From assembly GCA_025352565.1 (NCBI GenBank), contig JANXTF010000081.1, positions 1 through 60,328 of the forward strand: 60,328 nucleotides of DNA. Direction: 5' to 3'. Below, one piece after another: positions 8,939 to 18,430 of the stretch. The DNA is from Rhodospirillales bacterium. GTDB lineage: Bacteria; Pseudomonadota; Alphaproteobacteria; Acetobacterales; Acetobacteraceae. The notes under the pieces are model-generated. The model searched no databases. It saw only the letters and a list, made by a program, of their open reading frames with translations, and had not been told where the DNA came from. Numbering within the stretch: position 1 is the first letter of the stretch; each line of letters opens with the position of its first letter. The position numbers and the translations under genes are program-made.

Positions 8939-9810
8939 GCCTTCTCCGAGATCTTCTCGCCGAACAGCCCCTGCGGGCGGATCAGCAGGAATGCGAGCAA
9001 CATCAGGAAGGCGAAGGCGTCCTTGTAGGGCACCGAGATATAGGCGGCGCCCAAGGTCTCCACCACGCCCAGCGCCAGCCCGCCCAGGATGGCGCCCGGG
9101 ATGCTGCCATAGCCGCCGATGATGTTGGCGGCGAATGCCTTCAGCGCGATGATGCTGGCAAGTCCGGTCGAGACGAACAGGATCGGCGCGATCAAGATGC
9201 CCGCGATGCCGCCGATCGCCGAGCTGTAGGCGAAGGTGATCAGGATCATGGCGGCGACGGGGATGCCCAGCAGGCTCGCCATCTCCTTGTCCTGGCTGGT
9301 CGCCTGCAGCTTCTTGCCCAGCAGCGTCTTCTCGAAAATCAGATACTGCAGCAGCACCAGCAGCGTCGCGATCACCATGATGGACAAATACTGGCTGTCC
9401 ATGAACACCGGCCCCACCTGGATGCCCGGCGCGTCGAACAGACCGTCCACCTGCTCGGCGGCCGGCCCGTAGAGCACCAGCACCATGTTTTCCAGAAAGA
9501 TCGAGGCGCCGATCGTGCTGATGATGACCGGCAGGCCGCCCCGGTTGCGCAGCGGCCAATAGGTGGCGCCCGCGAACACCACGCCGAACGCCGCCATGAT
9601 CGCGATCGAGAGCAGGATCGCGACCCAGTATGGCAGCGCCAACAGGTTGAAGAAGATCACCAGGAGGTAGGCACCGAGCATGGCGAACTCGCCCTGCCCG
9701 AAATTCACCACCCCGGCGGCGCGGATCAGCAGCACGAAACCCAGGGCCACCAGCGCGTAGATCGCGCCGATGCCCAGGCCGGTGAACAGCAATTGCAGCA
9801 GGATTCCCAT
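8935..9810 (-). CDS. livH: Branched-chain amino acid type ABC permease LivH (first system)
   Basis: 291 aa integral inner-membrane protein. It starts MGILLQLLFTGLGIGAIYAL, has the LivH hallmark GVVNFGQGEFAMLGAY at about 33-48, and several hydrophobic segments with the loop GYGSIPGAILGGLALGVVE. It forms the translocation pore with the LivM part of the downstream fusion. A 12-bp perfect hairpin separates it from livK upstream. The stop overlaps the livMG start. Confidence 0.92.
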   Translation of the reverse strand: MGILLQLLFTGLGIGAIYALVALGFVLLIRAAGVVNFGQGEFAMLGAYLLVIFFNLLALPYWVAILLSIAIMAAFGVVFAGATYWPLRNRGGLPVIISTIGASIFLENMVLVLYGPAAEQVDGLFDAPGIQVGPVFMDSQYLSIMVIATLLVLLQYLIFEKTLLGKKLQATSQDKEMASLLGIPVAAMILITFAYSSAIGGIAGILIAPILFVSTGLASIIALKAFAANIIGGYGSIPGAILGGLALGVVETLGAAYISVPYKDAFAFLMLLAFLLIRPQGLFGEKISEKA

Positions 9811-9839
9811 GGCGAAGACTACGCCGACTGCCGAAACCC

Positions 9840-9867
9840 GTTATGGCCGGCCTTCGCCGGCCATAAC
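9840..9867 (-). terminator. Intergenic stem-loop between livK and livH
   Basis: Perfect 12-bp inverted repeat GTTATGGCCGGC / GCCGGCCATAAC with a 4-nt loop, in the 73-bp gap after livK. No T-run follows in the transcribed direction, so it may be a partial terminator or a 3'-end stabiliser that raises livK mRNA over the membrane genes, as is common for binding-protein genes. Confidence 0.6.
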
Positions 9868-9883
9868 GAACTCAAAGCCACGC

Positions 9884-11020
9884 TCAGGCGTCGAACTCGA
9901 TGTGCTTGTCGTAGACGATCTTGCCGCCCTCGTTCTTCACCACGTTGTAGCCGCGCAGCCCGTCGCCGTTCTGGTCGTAATTGTAGATCCCCTCGGTGCC
10001 CTTGTAGCCTTTGATGGCCAGGATCGCGTCCCGCACCTTGGCGGGCTCGGTGCTTTTGGCAGTGTTCATCGCGAGTGCCAGAATCTGCATCGCGTCGTAG
10101 GTCCAGCCGCTGTCGGGGATCGCGTTGTTGTAGATCTTGCCATAGGCGGCGGTGAAGGCGCGGCTCTCGTCGTTGGCGTCCGGCGTGAAGTCGGCGATGC
10201 CGTAGGTGCCGTTCAGCGCGGCCTTCGCCAGCCCCACCGACACCGGCGAGACGATCGACGGCGAGCCCACCCAGGGAATGCGCACGCCAAGCTGCACGAG
10301 CTGGCGGGCGAACACCGCGAGGTCCGGCTCGAAGGTGAAATACGAGGCGACGATGTCGGCCTCGGCCTGCTTCACCGCCAGAACCACGGGCGTGAAATCC
10401 GCCTGCTGGTTGGAGTAGCCCTGCACCAGCACCGGCGTGATGCCGGCCTTGGACAGCGCATCGACCAGCGCCTTCTGTCCGCCGGTGCCAAACGCGTCGG
10501 TCGAGGCGACGATCGCCCATTTCTTCTTGTTCAAGGTTTTGACGCCATAATCGGCGATCACGCGGGCGGAGAAGCTGTCGTTCGGCCGGCAGCGGAACAG
10601 CCATTTGTAGCCGTTATGGGTCAGCGTCGGGTCGGTGCCCCCGAACATCACGGGCTTGCCCACCTTGGCCACGTCCGGCGCCATGGCGTTCACCTGGGTC
10701 GAGCGGATCGAGCCGATGAAGGCCGCGATATCGGGGTTGGCGGCAAGCCGGCTGAACGCCAGGACGACGCCGGGGTTGGTGGTCGCGTCGTCCTCGATGA
10801 TGAGCTCGACCTTGCGGCCCACGATGCCGCCTTTCGCGTTCACGTGCTCGGTGGAGAGCTTGAGGCTGTTGAGCTGGATGCGCCCCACCTCGGCCGCGGC
10901 CCCGGTCAGCGGCGAGCAGACGCCGATCTTGACCGTGTCGTCGGCGCGGGCGCGGCCGATGATGGCGAAGCTGGAGACGGCAGCGGCGGACGCGAGCGCG
11001 GTCCGGCGGGTGAGGGTCAT
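9884..11020 (-). CDS. livK: Periplasmic substrate-binding protein of the first LIV ABC transporter
   Basis: 378 aa. The N-terminus MTLTRRTALASAAAVSSFAIIGRARA is an export signal (RR motif, possibly Tat). The mature part begins VKIGVCSPLTGAAAEVGRIQ, typical of periplasmic-binding protein fold type I (Peripla_BP_6). It delivers a ligand to LivHMG-F. The ligand could be branched-chain amino acids or another acid or amide; sequence does not decide. First gene of the operon; its promoter must lie in 11021-11138, a gap shared with the divergent tRNA gene. Confidence 0.9.
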   Translation of the reverse strand: MTLTRRTALASAAAVSSFAIIGRARADDTVKIGVCSPLTGAAAEVGRIQLNSLKLSTEHVNAKGGIVGRKVELIIEDDATTNPGVVLAFSRLAANPDIAAFIGSIRSTQVNAMAPDVAKVGKPVMFGGTDPTLTHNGYKWLFRCRPNDSFSARVIADYGVKTLNKKKWAIVASTDAFGTGGQKALVDALSKAGITPVLVQGYSNQQADFTPVVLAVKQAEADIVASYFTFEPDLAVFARQLVQLGVRIPWVGSPSIVSPVSVGLAKAALNGTYGIADFTPDANDESRAFTAAYGKIYNNAIPDSGWTYDAMQILALAMNTAKSTEPAKVRDAILAIKGYKGTEGIYNYDQNGDGLRGYNVVKNEGGKIVYDKHIEFDA

Positions 11021-11100
11021 GGGCAGTCCTCCGACGTGTTATTTTCGTGAAAGATGGACACGGATCGGTGATGTCGGCAAGTCGTCGGGTCGCTTCAGAC

Positions 11101-11129
11101 TTGAGCCAGGCGGGTTTTTCCGCGATAGA
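11101..11129 (+). promoter_or_regulatory. Possible tRNA-Thr promoter
   Basis: TTGAGC at 11101-11106, 17-nt spacer, GATAGA at 11124-11129, ending 9 nt before the tRNA 5' end. Weak -10; identified by eye. Confidence 0.3.
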
Positions 11130-11138
11130 GGCGCGGCT

Positions 11139-11210
11139 GCCGGGTTAGCACAGTGGTAGTGCAGCGGTTTTGTAAACCGAAGGTCGCGGGTTCAAATCCT
11201 GCACCCGGCA
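11139..11210 (+). tRNA. tRNA-Thr (anticodon TGT)
   Basis: 72 nt, CCA not encoded. The acceptor stem GCCGGGT (11139-11145) pairs with ACCCGGC (11203-11209), with A as discriminator. The anticodon loop TTTGTAA gives anticodon TGT, reading ACA. The T arm GCGGG-TTCAAAT-CCTGC is complete. The adjacent M16 peptidase gene is convergent, ending 36 bp downstream. Confidence 0.95.
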
Positions 11211-11246
11211 TGTCCCGGCGCCTGGCACCGTTCGCGGGGCCGTCCG

Positions 11247-13907
11247 TCACGGCGGGAGTGGCGGTCCCTCGATCACCTGGGCCAGATCTTCCGGCCGCAG
11301 CCAGGCGGAAAAAGCCTGCTGGATCTGGGGCGCGGTGAGATCGAGGTAACGCTGCGCCGCGAGTTGTTCGGAATCGAACGGCAGACCCAGATCGGCGAGG
11401 CGGAGATACAGGCCGGCGATGGCTCCGATGCTGGCGCGGCGCATGGGGAGCTGACGCAGGATCTGCGCCTTCGCGCGCGACAATTCGGGGTCGGAAACCG
11501 GGGCGGATTGCATCTCGCGCAGATTGCGCAGCGCGAGTGCCGCCGCCTTGTCCACGTTGGCCGGGTCGGCGCCGAAGGTGATGGCATAGGCGGCGCGGGT
11601 GCGGTGCCAATCGAAGGCGCTGCGGACGGAATAGACGTAGCCGGTCTTGACCCGCAGGTCGCGATACAGGCGCGACGAGAAGCCGCTGCCGAGAATCACG
11701 TTGCCGAGTTCCAGCGCGTAGCGGTCCGCATCGGTCACCTGAAGCTGCACCGAATGCGATAGCGACACCTGATCCTGCAGGCTGCTCGCGTTCGGCACGC
11801 GCGCGCGGGACGCAGGGCTCGCGCCTGTTTTCGGAAGGTCGATCGCCGGCGTGCCGCCCGCCGCCCGCCACGCGCCGAACGTCTCGGCGACGATCTGGCG
11901 CGCCTCCTCGGGCGTCGTGTCGCCGACGATGACGATGGTCGCGAGGTCCGGCCGGAAGCTCGCCTGCTGGTAGGCGCGGACGTCATCCGGCTGAAGCGTC
12001 ATCACGGTCTCGGGTGTGGGCTGGCGCAGGCTCGGGTCGCCGGCGGGTACCAGTGCCTCCGCCTGGGCGCGGGCGAACAGGTAATCGGGTGATTTCAGCA
12101 CGCCGGCGAGGCCGCGGGCGAGCTGGTTGCGGGCGACGGCGAAGGCGTCGGGCGGGAAGGCCGGGTGCAGCTGGTTTTCCGCCAGCAGCTTCATGCCTTC
12201 GCGGAATTGTGGCGTGAGCACCTTGAGCGAGAAGCTGGGGCCGGCGCGCAGCGTGGCCGCCAGGTCGTCCACCGCCTTGCGGAATTCCAGCCGGCCGCGC
12301 GTCTCGGTGCCATAGCCGAATAACTGGCCGGTGAGGGCCGCGACCCCCTCCTTGCCCGGCGGCTCCTGCGTGGCGTCCTCGGTGCGGATGCGGCCGGCGA
12401 CCGAGATGGTGCGGCTGACATGCTCGGGCTGCACGATCAGCCGCAAGCCGTTGGGCAGCACGCTGATATCGGGCGGCCGCACCGGAGCGGGCAGGTTCAA
12501 CGTGGCCAGTGCCGTCGAGGCCCATTCCGGCAGCGTGACGGGATGGTCCGGGGCCTGGGCGAACGATTCCGCCCCGCCGAACCCGCCGCTGGTGGCGGGC
12601 GTGCCCCCATCGCGCGGCGTGAGGATACCGGTGATGGCGCGGTTGGGGTCGAGCAATTGCCGCGCGAGGCGGTTCACGTCCGCGACGGTGACGGCGGCGT
12701 AGGCACGGGCGATCTCGTCGGGCGATTGCGTGCCCTCGAAGGCGAGGGCCTGGGACCAGTTGCGCGCAAGGCCGCTGATGCTGTCGGCGGTGAATTCGAG
12801 CTGGGCGATCTCCTGCCGCTTGGAGGCCTCGACCAGTTCGGGCGGCACGCCGTTCGCGGCCGCGTCGGCCAGGACGCGCCGCAGATCGGCCAGCAGCGGA
12901 GCGGGGTCCGCGCCTTTGGGGAAGGCCGCCAGCGCGGTGCCGTAGCCGACATCGGACTTTGGGCGGTAGCTGAACTGCGCCATCAGCGCGCGGCCTTGCG
13001 GCACGAGGCCGTACAGCGCGTAACGCTGGCTGCTCAGGGTATCGCCCAGGATGTCGGCGGCGGCGAAATCGGCGGATTTCAGTCCTGGCATACGGAAGGC
13101 CAGCGTGACCAGGCCCACCGGGAAATCCGTGGGCAATTCGAGCGTGCGCGCCTGGACCGGGGCCAGGGTGAAGGGCGCGTGTTCGGGGATGTCGCGGCGC
13201 GCGATATCGCCGAAATTGGCTTGCGCCTCGGCCATGGCGCGGCGTGGCTCGATGTCTCCGGCGATCACCAGAATGGCGTTGTTGGGCGCGTACCACCGAT
13301 CGTAGAACGTACGCAGCAAGGCGGCGTTGGTGCGATCGAACGAAGGGCGGGTGCCCAACGCATCATGCTCGTAGGGCGTGCCGGCGAACAGCGCGGCCTG
13401 CGCCTGGGCACCATAGGTGTAGAGCGGGCTGGACAGGTTGCGCGACACCTCCTGCTCGATGGCGCCGCGCTCCTGCTCCCAATCGGCTTCCGCAAGCGTG
13501 AGCCCGCGCATCCGCAGCGCCTCGCTGCGCAGGGCGAGGCCGAGGTCGGTCGCGGGCACGGTATAGGTGTAGGTGGTGACGGTCTCGGTGGTGGAGGCGT
13601 TGTAGATGCCGCCGAGGAGTGCGCCGAGCTCCGCCAATTGGTCGCGGTCGAGCCCCACGCTGCCGCGGAACATCATGTGTTCGAGCGCGTGGGCGGTGCC
13701 GGGGAAGCCCTCGGGCGAGTCGTTGGAGCCGACGAGGTAGTTCAGCTCGGTGGTGACAACGGGGGCGAGCCGGTCCCGCACGACGACGACGCGCAGGCCG
13801 TTGGGCAAGGTGGCGCGCAGGACATCGTCGGGATCGACCGCGCCCGCCACGCGGGGGGCGAAGGCGAGAAACAAGGCAAAAGCGAGGGCGATGAGATTGC
13901 GTCGCAA
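11247..13907 (-). CDS. Exported M16 family zinc peptidase (two fused M16 halves)
   Basis: 886 aa. The N-terminal signal peptide MRRNLIALAFALFLAFAPRV-AGA is followed by the inverted zinc motif H73-A-L-E76-H77 and the distal glutamate region ERGAIEQEV (about residue 145). The second half (from about 480, ISVLPNGLRLIVQPEHVSRT) repeats the fold without HxxEH, as in pitrilysin-type proteins with an active and an inactive half. It should degrade peptides in the periplasm. Single-gene two-half organisation is less common than the two-gene pqqL/M16 pairs. It stands alone between tRNA-Thr and a dehydrogenase gene. Confidence 0.9.
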   Translation of the reverse strand: MRRNLIALAFALFLAFAPRVAGAVDPDDVLRATLPNGLRVVVVRDRLAPVVTTELNYLVGSNDSPEGFPGTAHALEHMMFRGSVGLDRDQLAELGALLGGIYNASTTETVTTYTYTVPATDLGLALRSEALRMRGLTLAEADWEQERGAIEQEVSRNLSSPLYTYGAQAQAALFAGTPYEHDALGTRPSFDRTNAALLRTFYDRWYAPNNAILVIAGDIEPRRAMAEAQANFGDIARRDIPEHAPFTLAPVQARTLELPTDFPVGLVTLAFRMPGLKSADFAAADILGDTLSSQRYALYGLVPQGRALMAQFSYRPKSDVGYGTALAAFPKGADPAPLLADLRRVLADAAANGVPPELVEASKRQEIAQLEFTADSISGLARNWSQALAFEGTQSPDEIARAYAAVTVADVNRLARQLLDPNRAITGILTPRDGGTPATSGGFGGAESFAQAPDHPVTLPEWASTALATLNLPAPVRPPDISVLPNGLRLIVQPEHVSRTISVAGRIRTEDATQEPPGKEGVAALTGQLFGYGTETRGRLEFRKAVDDLAATLRAGPSFSLKVLTPQFREGMKLLAENQLHPAFPPDAFAVARNQLARGLAGVLKSPDYLFARAQAEALVPAGDPSLRQPTPETVMTLQPDDVRAYQQASFRPDLATIVIVGDTTPEEARQIVAETFGAWRAAGGTPAIDLPKTGASPASRARVPNASSLQDQVSLSHSVQLQVTDADRYALELGNVILGSGFSSRLYRDLRVKTGYVYSVRSAFDWHRTRAAYAITFGADPANVDKAAALALRNLREMQSAPVSDPELSRAKAQILRQLPMRRASIGAIAGLYLRLADLGLPFDSEQLAAQRYLDLTAPQIQQAFSAWLRPEDLAQVIEGPPLPP

Positions 13908-14023
13908 GAGTGGCTCCTACGCGTTGGACGGGCGGACACTACGGAAATGGGGGCGTATCACGAAACGCCATCCGCGGCCTGGCTGGCGCCATGGTTTTTG
14001 CGCGCCAGGCGGGCCGCCGGCCA

Positions 14024-15454
14024 TCACGGCAGAAGCTTCCCCGGATTCATCACGCCTCCCGGATCGAGTGCCGCCTTGATCCGCCGCATCGTGTCCAGCT
14101 CCGCGCCCCCCCGCCATTGCGGCATCAGATAGGGCTTCAACCGCCCCACCCCATGCTCGGCCGAAAAGCTGCCATCGAGGTCGCGCACCACGGCGCACAC
14201 CGCATCCATGATCTCGTGGTCCCGCGCCAGGAACGCCGCCGCGTCCATGTGCTCCGGCTGCTCCAGGTTGAAGTGGATGTTGCCGTCGCCCATGTGGCCG
14301 AATGCCACCACGCGGATGCCCGGCATCAGCGCCGCGCACGCCGCCGACGCCCTGTCGATCAGCTCCGGCACACGCGACACGGGCACTGACACATCGTTCT
14401 TCACGCTGGCTCCCGCGCGCTTCTGCGCTTCGGAGTGCTCCTCCCGCAGCTTCCAGATCGCCGCGCGCTGCGTTTCGCTCCCGGCCACCACCGCGTCGCT
14501 CACCAGGTCGGCATCGAGCGCGTCCGACAGCACCGCCTCCAGCATCTCACGCAATCCGCCGCCCACCCGCGAGGTCGCCAGTTCCACCAGCGCGTAGTGT
14601 GCGGCCGGCGCCCGCAGCGGCAATTTGGCGCCTGGGATGTGCGTCAGCACCAGCCCCATCCCCGTGCCCGACATGTATTCGAACGCCTGCACCGCGGCGG
14701 CGTCGGCACGTTGGAACCGCGCGAACAGATCGAGCGCCGCTTCCACCGAAGCCACGGCGCACAGCGCCACCTCCGTCTCCACCGGGCGCGGCACCAGCTT
14801 CAGGACCGCGGCGGCGATGATGCCCAGCGTGCCCTCGGCGCCGACGAAAAGCTGGCGCAGGCAGTAGCCGGTGTTGTCCTTGCGCAGCCGCCGCAACCCG
14901 TTCCACACCTGCCCGTCCGCCAGCACCACCTCCAGCCCCAACACGAGGTCGCGCGCGTTGCCGTAGCGCACCGTGTTGTTGCCGCCCGCGTTGGTGGAGA
15001 GGATGCCGCCGATCTGGGCCGTACCCTGCGAGCCGATCGACAGCGGCAACAGGCACCCCGCCGCCTCCGCCGCGTCCTGGGCGGCCTGCAACGTCGCGCC
15101 GGCCTCGACCGTCAGCGTGAGATCGACCGGGTCCACCGCGGTCACCCGGTTCATCCGCGCCAGGCTGATGACGATCTGGCTGCCATCCTCGGACGGCACG
15201 GCGCCGCCGACCATCGACGTGTTGCCCCCCTGCGGAACCATCGCGACCCCTGAAGCCGCGCAGCACTTCACCACACGGGAAAGCTGGTCCGTGTCGATCG
15301 GCCGCACCACCGCTGGGGTGCGGCCATGGTAAAGCCCGCGCCAATCCTCGGCATAGGGCGCGGTGTCGACACGCTCCGTCAGCAGCCCGCGCGGGCCCAC
15401 GATCGCCAGCAGGCGCGCGACCAGGCCATCTGGCATCGAGAGCCTATCCGGCAT
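14024..15454 (-). CDS. FAD-linked D-2-hydroxyacid dehydrogenase (GlcD/D2HGDH-like)
   Basis: 476 aa. The FAD-binding domain (type 4) includes VPQGGNTSMVGGAVPSEDG (about 73-91) and GGILSTNAGGNNTVRYGN (about 148-165). The C-terminal FAD-oxidase domain has GHMGDGNIHFN (the metal/substrate histidine motif) and EHGVGRLKPYLM. Family members oxidise glycolate, D-lactate or D-2-hydroxyglutarate and pass electrons to the respiratory chain or ETF. No glcE/glcF partner is next to it, so a D-2-hydroxyglutarate or D-lactate type role is more likely than a three-subunit glycolate oxidase. Its start overlaps the upstream pentapeptide gene by 11 bp; ATG 15436 is an alternative start. Confidence 0.88.
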   Translation of the reverse strand: MPDRLSMPDGLVARLLAIVGPRGLLTERVDTAPYAEDWRGLYHGRTPAVVRPIDTDQLSRVVKCCAASGVAMVPQGGNTSMVGGAVPSEDGSQIVISLARMNRVTAVDPVDLTLTVEAGATLQAAQDAAEAAGCLLPLSIGSQGTAQIGGILSTNAGGNNTVRYGNARDLVLGLEVVLADGQVWNGLRRLRKDNTGYCLRQLFVGAEGTLGIIAAAVLKLVPRPVETEVALCAVASVEAALDLFARFQRADAAAVQAFEYMSGTGMGLVLTHIPGAKLPLRAPAAHYALVELATSRVGGGLREMLEAVLSDALDADLVSDAVVAGSETQRAAIWKLREEHSEAQKRAGASVKNDVSVPVSRVPELIDRASAACAALMPGIRVVAFGHMGDGNIHFNLEQPEHMDAAAFLARDHEIMDAVCAVVRDLDGSFSAEHGVGRLKPYLMPQWRGGAELDTMRRIKAALDPGGVMNPGKLLP

Positions 15455-15770
15455 CGGCCCGCGTTCCGCGATACGCCGCCAGCAGGTCGGCCACCTGAAT
15501 GCCGTCGATCGTCATGCCGGCCAGCGTGCAGGCGCTGATCGCGGCCCCCGCCAGGTTGGCCCGGTTCAGCCGCAGGCCCGACAGGTTCACGTTGTTCACC
15601 GCCCAGCCGGACATATTGGCGTCCTCGATCATGGCGCCGGACAAATTGACGTTGGTGAACCGCACTCCCGCGAGGCTGCTCCCGGTGAACGCCGATCCCG
15701 CCAGGTTGGCATCCCGCGCCTCGATCCGCCGCGCAACATCCTCAAGCTTCAACGCCGGTTCAGTCGCCAT
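15444..15770 (-). CDS. Small pentapeptide-repeat protein
   Basis: 108 aa. From about residue 20 it shows A(N/D)LxX-type five-residue repeats (DANLAGSAF, VRFTNVNLSG, LRLNRANLAG), predicted to form a short right-handed quadrilateral beta-helix. Function unknown. Its 3' end overlaps the dehydrogenase start by 11 bp, so the two are probably co-transcribed. Confidence 0.85.
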   Translation of the reverse strand: MATEPALKLEDVARRIEARDANLAGSAFTGSSLAGVRFTNVNLSGAMIEDANMSGWAVNNVNLSGLRLNRANLAGAAISACTLAGMTIDGIQVADLLAAYRGTRADAG

Positions 15771-15879
15771 ACGATCCTCCTGTCATGACGGGCGCAAGCC
15801 TACAGGTTGGGGCGCAAACGACCAGATAGCCGTTCGCCCCGCTCGCGCGTTGTGGCTTCGCAAAACAGGAGTTCCCCCC

Positions 15880-16080
15880 ATGCGCTACGAAGTCCGCGTC
15901 GACAATGCCTCCATCGGCGTCTTCGCCACCGCCGAGGAGGCATTGGAGCGGGTGCGCCAGGCGCTGGACGAAAACCCCGACCACGAACCCGAGATCATCG
16001 ACATGGAAACCGGCCGCGCTTTCGAGCCGGCCTCGACGATCGAGGATCGCGAGGATCTGGCCACGAAGATCGGGGTCTGA
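15880..16080 (+). CDS. Small conserved-looking protein of unknown function
   Basis: 66 aa starting MRYEVRVDNASIGVFATAEE with CAGGAG 8-13 nt upstream. Sequence is acidic, with ALERVRQALDENPDHEPEII and METGRAFEPAS. It resembles short single-domain proteins with an alpha/beta layout, but I do not recognise a family. It diverges from the pentapeptide gene and converges on rmlD. Confidence 0.7.
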   Translation: MRYEVRVDNASIGVFATAEEALERVRQALDENPDHEPEIIDMETGRAFEPASTIEDREDLATKIGV

Positions 16081-16131
16081 ACCGGGCGGATTGCATCCCG
16101 TAGGGCTGGCCTGACTACGCAAATGGGCTGG

Positions 16132-16995
16132 TTAGCCGCAAACCGCCGCCACGGTCGCCGCTACCGAACCCTCCCATTCCGGCAGTCGCGCGCCGAACAC
16201 CGCGGCGAGCTTGTCCGTGTCCAACCGCGAATCCGGCGGACGGCGCGCCGGCGTCGGCCAATCCGCGGTCGCGATAGGCACCACATTCGGCATCGCCCGT
16301 CCATGTTGCGCCGCTGCCGCGAACACGGCACAGGCCAGTCCGTGCCAACTCGTGTACCCCGTCCCGCAGGCGTGGAACACGCCGCCGTACTCCGGCCGCC
16401 ACCCCGCATCCACCCGGTCGGCCACCGCCAGCACCGCATCCGCCAGATCGGCCGCGGCGGTCGGGCAGCCGATCTGGTCGGCCACCACCCGCAGCGTGTC
16501 CATCTTCTGGCCCACATTCAGCATTGTCAGCACGAAGTTTTTGCCGGCGGCCGCGTACACCCACGAGGTCCGCAAGATCGTGGCCCGGCCCCCGGCGGCC
16601 AGCACCGCATGCTCGCCCGCCAGCTTGGTCGCGCCGTACACGCCGGTCGGGCTGGTCGGGTCGGTCTCGACGTAAGGCGCGCCCTTCAACCCGTCGAACA
16701 CGTAATCCGTCGAGACATGGATCAGCGGAATGCCCGTGTCGGCACAGAACCGCGCCAGCATCCCCGGCCCCAGATGGTTCGCCCGATCCGCCGCCGCGGG
16801 CTCGCTCTCGGCCTTGTCCACCGCCGTGTAGGCGGCGGCATTCACCACCAGCGACGGCGCCGCCGCCCGGATTGCATCCAGCAGCCTCTCCGGCGCGTCG
16901 AAATCGAATGCCGGCCGCCCGACGACACGAACCGAGGGCCGGCTCGCCTTCAGCGCCTGCGCCAGTTGGCCCGATCCGCCAGTGACCAGGATCAC
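16132..16995 (-). CDS. rmlD: dTDP-4-dehydrorhamnose reductase
   Basis: 287 aa from GTG 16995, which overlaps the rmlC stop as GTGA and gives the family start [11 protein letters not shown]. It reduces dTDP-4-keto-L-rhamnose to dTDP-L-rhamnose with NAD(P)H. Visible are the Rossmann motif GGSGQLA, the region VNAAAYTAVDKAE, STDYVFDG, and YGATKLAGE with the catalytic Tyr/Lys pair. ATG 17016 is an alternative start with a 25-bp overlap. Last gene of rmlBACD. Confidence 0.93.
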   Translation of the reverse strand: MILVTGGSGQLAQALKASRPSVRVVGRPAFDFDAPERLLDAIRAAAPSLVVNAAAYTAVDKAESEPAAADRANHLGPGMLARFCADTGIPLIHVSTDYVFDGLKGAPYVETDPTSPTGVYGATKLAGEHAVLAAGGRATILRTSWVYAAAGKNFVLTMLNVGQKMDTLRVVADQIGCPTAAADLADAVLAVADRVDAGWRPEYGGVFHACGTGYTSWHGLACAVFAAAAQHGRAMPNVVPIATADWPTPARRPPDSRLDTDKLAAVFGARLPEWEGSVAATVAAVCG

Positions 16996-17549
16996 GCCCG
17001 ATACCAGACGTCGCATTCCGCCAGGCGCGGCAGCACCAGGTCCTTGTCCGACAGCACCGCCTCGCCCGCCGCCAGCGGCCACGGCACAGCGAGGTCGGGA
17101 TCGTTCCAGATCACGCCCCGCTCGGCCGCGCGGTCGTACGGCGCGGTCACCTTATAAAGCACCTCGGTATCCGGTTCGAGCGTGCAGAACCCGTGCAGGA
17201 AGCCGCCCGGCACCCAGATCTGGCTCCAGTTCTCGGCACTCAGCACCGCCGCCGCATGGTGCCCGTAGGTGGGCGAGCCGTGGCGGATGTCCACCGCCAC
17301 ATCCCAGATCGCGCCGCGCAGCACCCGCACCAGCTTGCCCTGCACGCTGGGCGCGATCTGGCAGTGCAGCCCGCGCAGCACGCCACGCTGGCGGGACAGA
17401 CTCTGGTTGTCCTGCACAAATCCCGCGCCGATGCCCGCCTCGGCGAACCGGGCGGCGTTGTAGGTTTCCGAAAAGAATCCGCGCGCATCGCCGAATTTCG
17501 GCGGCGTCACCAGCATCACCTCGGGGATCGCAAGCCGTTCGACCTTCAC
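16992..17549 (-). CDS. rmlC: dTDP-4-dehydrorhamnose 3,5-epimerase
   Basis: 185 aa from GTG 17549, overlapping the rmlA stop as GTGA. Cupin-fold epimerase acting on dTDP-4-keto-6-deoxyglucose. It contains [31 protein letters not shown] (with the active-site His) and [28 protein letters not shown] in consecutive order. Length is standard. The preference for GTG starts at two of four junctions in this operon is notable but common in GC-rich genomes. Confidence 0.94.
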   Translation of the reverse strand: MKVERLAIPEVMLVTPPKFGDARGFFSETYNAARFAEAGIGAGFVQDNQSLSRQRGVLRGLHCQIAPSVQGKLVRVLRGAIWDVAVDIRHGSPTYGHHAAAVLSAENWSQIWVPGGFLHGFCTLEPDTEVLYKVTAPYDRAAERGVIWNDPDLAVPWPLAAGEAVLSDKDLVLPRLAECDVWYRA

Positions 17550-18430
17550 AAATGCTCTCCCGCGGCCAGTTGCATCAACACACGCCCCAACTCCGTCTTG
17601 CCCAGGCCCCGCGCATGCGCGGCCAGCCGGTCGGCGTCGATCCAGCCCATGCGGAACGCCACCTCCTCCGGCGAGCCCACCAGCATCCCCTGGCGGGACT
17701 GGATGGTCTGCACGAACGTGGCCGCCTGCAGCAGGCTGTCCGGTGTGCCGGCATCGAGCCACGCGCAGCCGCGCCCCAGCCGTTCCACATGCAGCGATCC
17801 CTCCTCCAGATACATCCGGTTGAGGTCGGTGATCTCCAGTTCTCCGCGCTCCGAGGGTTTCACCCGCGCGGCCATGTCGCTCACCCGCGCGTCGTAGAAA
17901 TACAGCCCGATCACCGCCCAGTTGGATTGCGGCGCCGCCGGCTTTTCCACGATTTCGGTGGCGCGCCCGTCCCGACCCATCGACACCACGCCGTAGCGCT
18001 CCGGGTCGCGCACCTGATAGGCGAACACGGTCGCCCCCTCGGTCCGCCCCGCCGCCTGGCGCAGCACCACCGAGAGGTGGTCGGCGAAGATCAGGTTGTC
18101 GCCCAGCGCCAGCGCGCAGGGCTCGCCCGCCAGCCAGTCGCGCCCGATATGGAACGCCTGGGCCAGCCCCTCGGGCCTGGGCTGCACCGCGTAGGTGAAG
18201 GTGATCCCCAGCCGTTCCCCATCCCCCAGCAGGCGCTGGAACTGCGGCAGGTCCTCCGGCGTGGAAATCACCAGCACGTCGCGCACGCCGGCCAGCATCA
18301 GCACCGAAAGCGGGTAATAGATCATCGGCTTGTCGTAGACCGGCAGCATCTGCTTGCTGGCCGCCAGCGTCATCGGATGCAGCCGCGTGCCCGAGCCGCC
18401 CGCCAGCAAGATACCCTTCCGCATGGTCAT
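17546..18430 (-). CDS. rmlA: Glucose-1-phosphate thymidylyltransferase
   Basis: 294 aa from ATG 18430, overlapping the rmlB stop as ATGA. It makes dTDP-glucose, the first step of dTDP-rhamnose synthesis. The nucleotidyltransferase signature [14 protein letters not shown] is at about 5-18, followed by [26 protein letters not shown] and [13 protein letters not shown]. Length matches RmlA. A longer reading would extend into rmlB and is not used. Confidence 0.95.
   Translation of the reverse strand: MTMRKGILLAGGSGTRLHPMTLAASKQMLPVYDKPMIYYPLSVLMLAGVRDVLVISTPEDLPQFQRLLGDGERLGITFTYAVQPRPEGLAQAFHIGRDWLAGEPCALALGDNLIFADHLSVVLRQAAGRTEGATVFAYQVRDPERYGVVSMGRDGRATEIVEKPAAPQSNWAVIGLYFYDARVSDMAARVKPSERGELEITDLNRMYLEEGSLHVERLGRGCAWLDAGTPDSLLQAATFVQTIQSRQGMLVGSPEEVAFRMGWIDADRLAAHARGLGKTELGRVLMQLAAGEHL

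Noticed and set aside
7220-10014. Very long plus-strand frames opposite livG, livM and livH
   Set aside because: His/Gln/Arg-rich shadows of well-supported transporter genes on the minus strand.
13980-14007. Short inverted repeat CTGGCGC / GCGCCAG between the M16 peptidase and the dehydrogenase
   Set aside because: Seven-bp stem with a long loop; common by chance at this GC content.
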